The notes under the pieces are model-generated. The model did not search any database. It was not told the DNA's origin and saw only the letters and a list, made by a program, of their open reading frames with translations. The position numbers were made by a program, and so were the translations under genes. DNA of 64,000 nucleotides from an uncultured Bacteriovoracaceae bacterium (GTDB lineage: Bacteria > Bdellovibrionota > Bacteriovoracia > Bacteriovoracales > Bacteriovoracaceae): contig CAKZUQ010000011.1 of NCBI GenBank assembly GCA_937923325.1, positions 46,219 through 110,218 of the forward strand. Direction: 5' to 3'. Shown here piece by piece: positions 63,901 through 64,000 of this stretch; within the stretch, counting starts at the first letter, position 1; each line of letters starts with the position of its first letter.

Positions 63901-64000
63901 TTCTAATCCTTTAAAAAAGCTACTCATCCTTGAGTCTTGTCTTAATGGATATTCATTATCCAAATTGTACGATCATCCTGATCATGTTAAGACCTTCAAT

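Overview
The window is 64 kb of compact, AT-rich, Gram-negative chromosome. It is densely coding on both strands, with no rRNA, tRNA, intact insertion sequence or CRISPR array that I could see. The gene content points to a Bdellovibrio-and-like organism, most likely Bacteriovoracaceae/Halobacteriovorax (Bdellovibrionota). This is inferred from the style of the proteins (many exported or outer-membrane proteins of unknown family, Cys-rich secreted giants, a prepilin-like protein), a load of exported hydrolases (M23 peptidase, S8 protease, glucoamylase, endonuclease I, NodB-type deacetylase), and a bacterial mevalonate pathway combined with low GC. Species was not determined.

Layout. 0-6.3 kb (+): M23 peptidase, secA, an acidic protein with a YbjQ-like tail, and a short GlpD-like FAD oxidoreductase. 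6.3-8.8 kb (-): two adjacent outer-membrane proteins with a shared N-terminal domain. 8.9-12.9 kb (+): small protein, trxB, prepilin-like Cys-rich protein, crotonase. 12.9-19.3 kb (-): seven tightly packed or overlapping genes holding a mevalonate-to-IPP pathway (mevalonate kinase, diphosphomevalonate decarboxylase, GYDIA-type GHMP kinase, class II HMG-CoA reductase, type 2 IPP isomerase), led by a DOMON/CBM9-like protein and an RsmI-like methylase. 19.3-20.4 kb (+): THUMP methyltransferase. 20.4-24.7 kb (-): a complete sugar PTS in two genes (EIIA-HPr-EI fusion and EIICB), divergent from an exported GH15 glucoamylase. 26-30 kb: an exported protein of unknown family, an 0.8-kb gene-poor gap and a lipoprotein. 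30-32.3 kb (-): paired U32 proteins. 32.4-39.2 kb: inactive-looking SGNH protein plus cyclic-nucleotide-binding protein, mini-lipoprotein, speA, gamma-carbonic anhydrase, Maf/YceF, DUF819 membrane protein. 39.2-43.1 kb (-): 1316-residue Cys-rich exported protein. 43.3-47.1 kb (+): YchJ-like protein, SrkA-like kinase, TPP riboswitch with a sodium-solute symporter, endonuclease I. 47.3-54.4 kb: S8 lipoprotein protease, acyl-CoA dehydrogenase, ArsC-like, PilZ, SUI1/YciH. 54.4-57 kb (+): RluE, outer-membrane barrel, YaaA. 57-61.1 kb (+): an exporter-like operon of an outer-membrane protein, an ABC-exporter membrane domain fused to an HlyD adaptor with no ATPase, and a TolC-like channel. 61-64 kb (-): lipoprotein, NodB deacetylase, MFS carrier, small membrane protein.

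How the parts work together. PEP-driven sugar uptake (PTS) sits back to back with a starch/glycogen-type exo-hydrolase, which suggests uptake of sugars released from prey or storage glucan. The mevalonate operon would supply IPP/DMAPP from HMG-CoA. Thiamine or a precursor appears to be imported under riboswitch control. The most unusual item is the ATPase-less ABC-membrane-domain/HlyD fusion with TolC, preceded by a good sigma-54 (-24/-12) promoter match. Similar sigma-54-like sites precede three lipoprotein genes (two good candidates at 29.3 and 34.1 kb, one with an awkward zero-length leader at 61.4 kb), so a sigma-54 envelope regulon is suggested but not proven.
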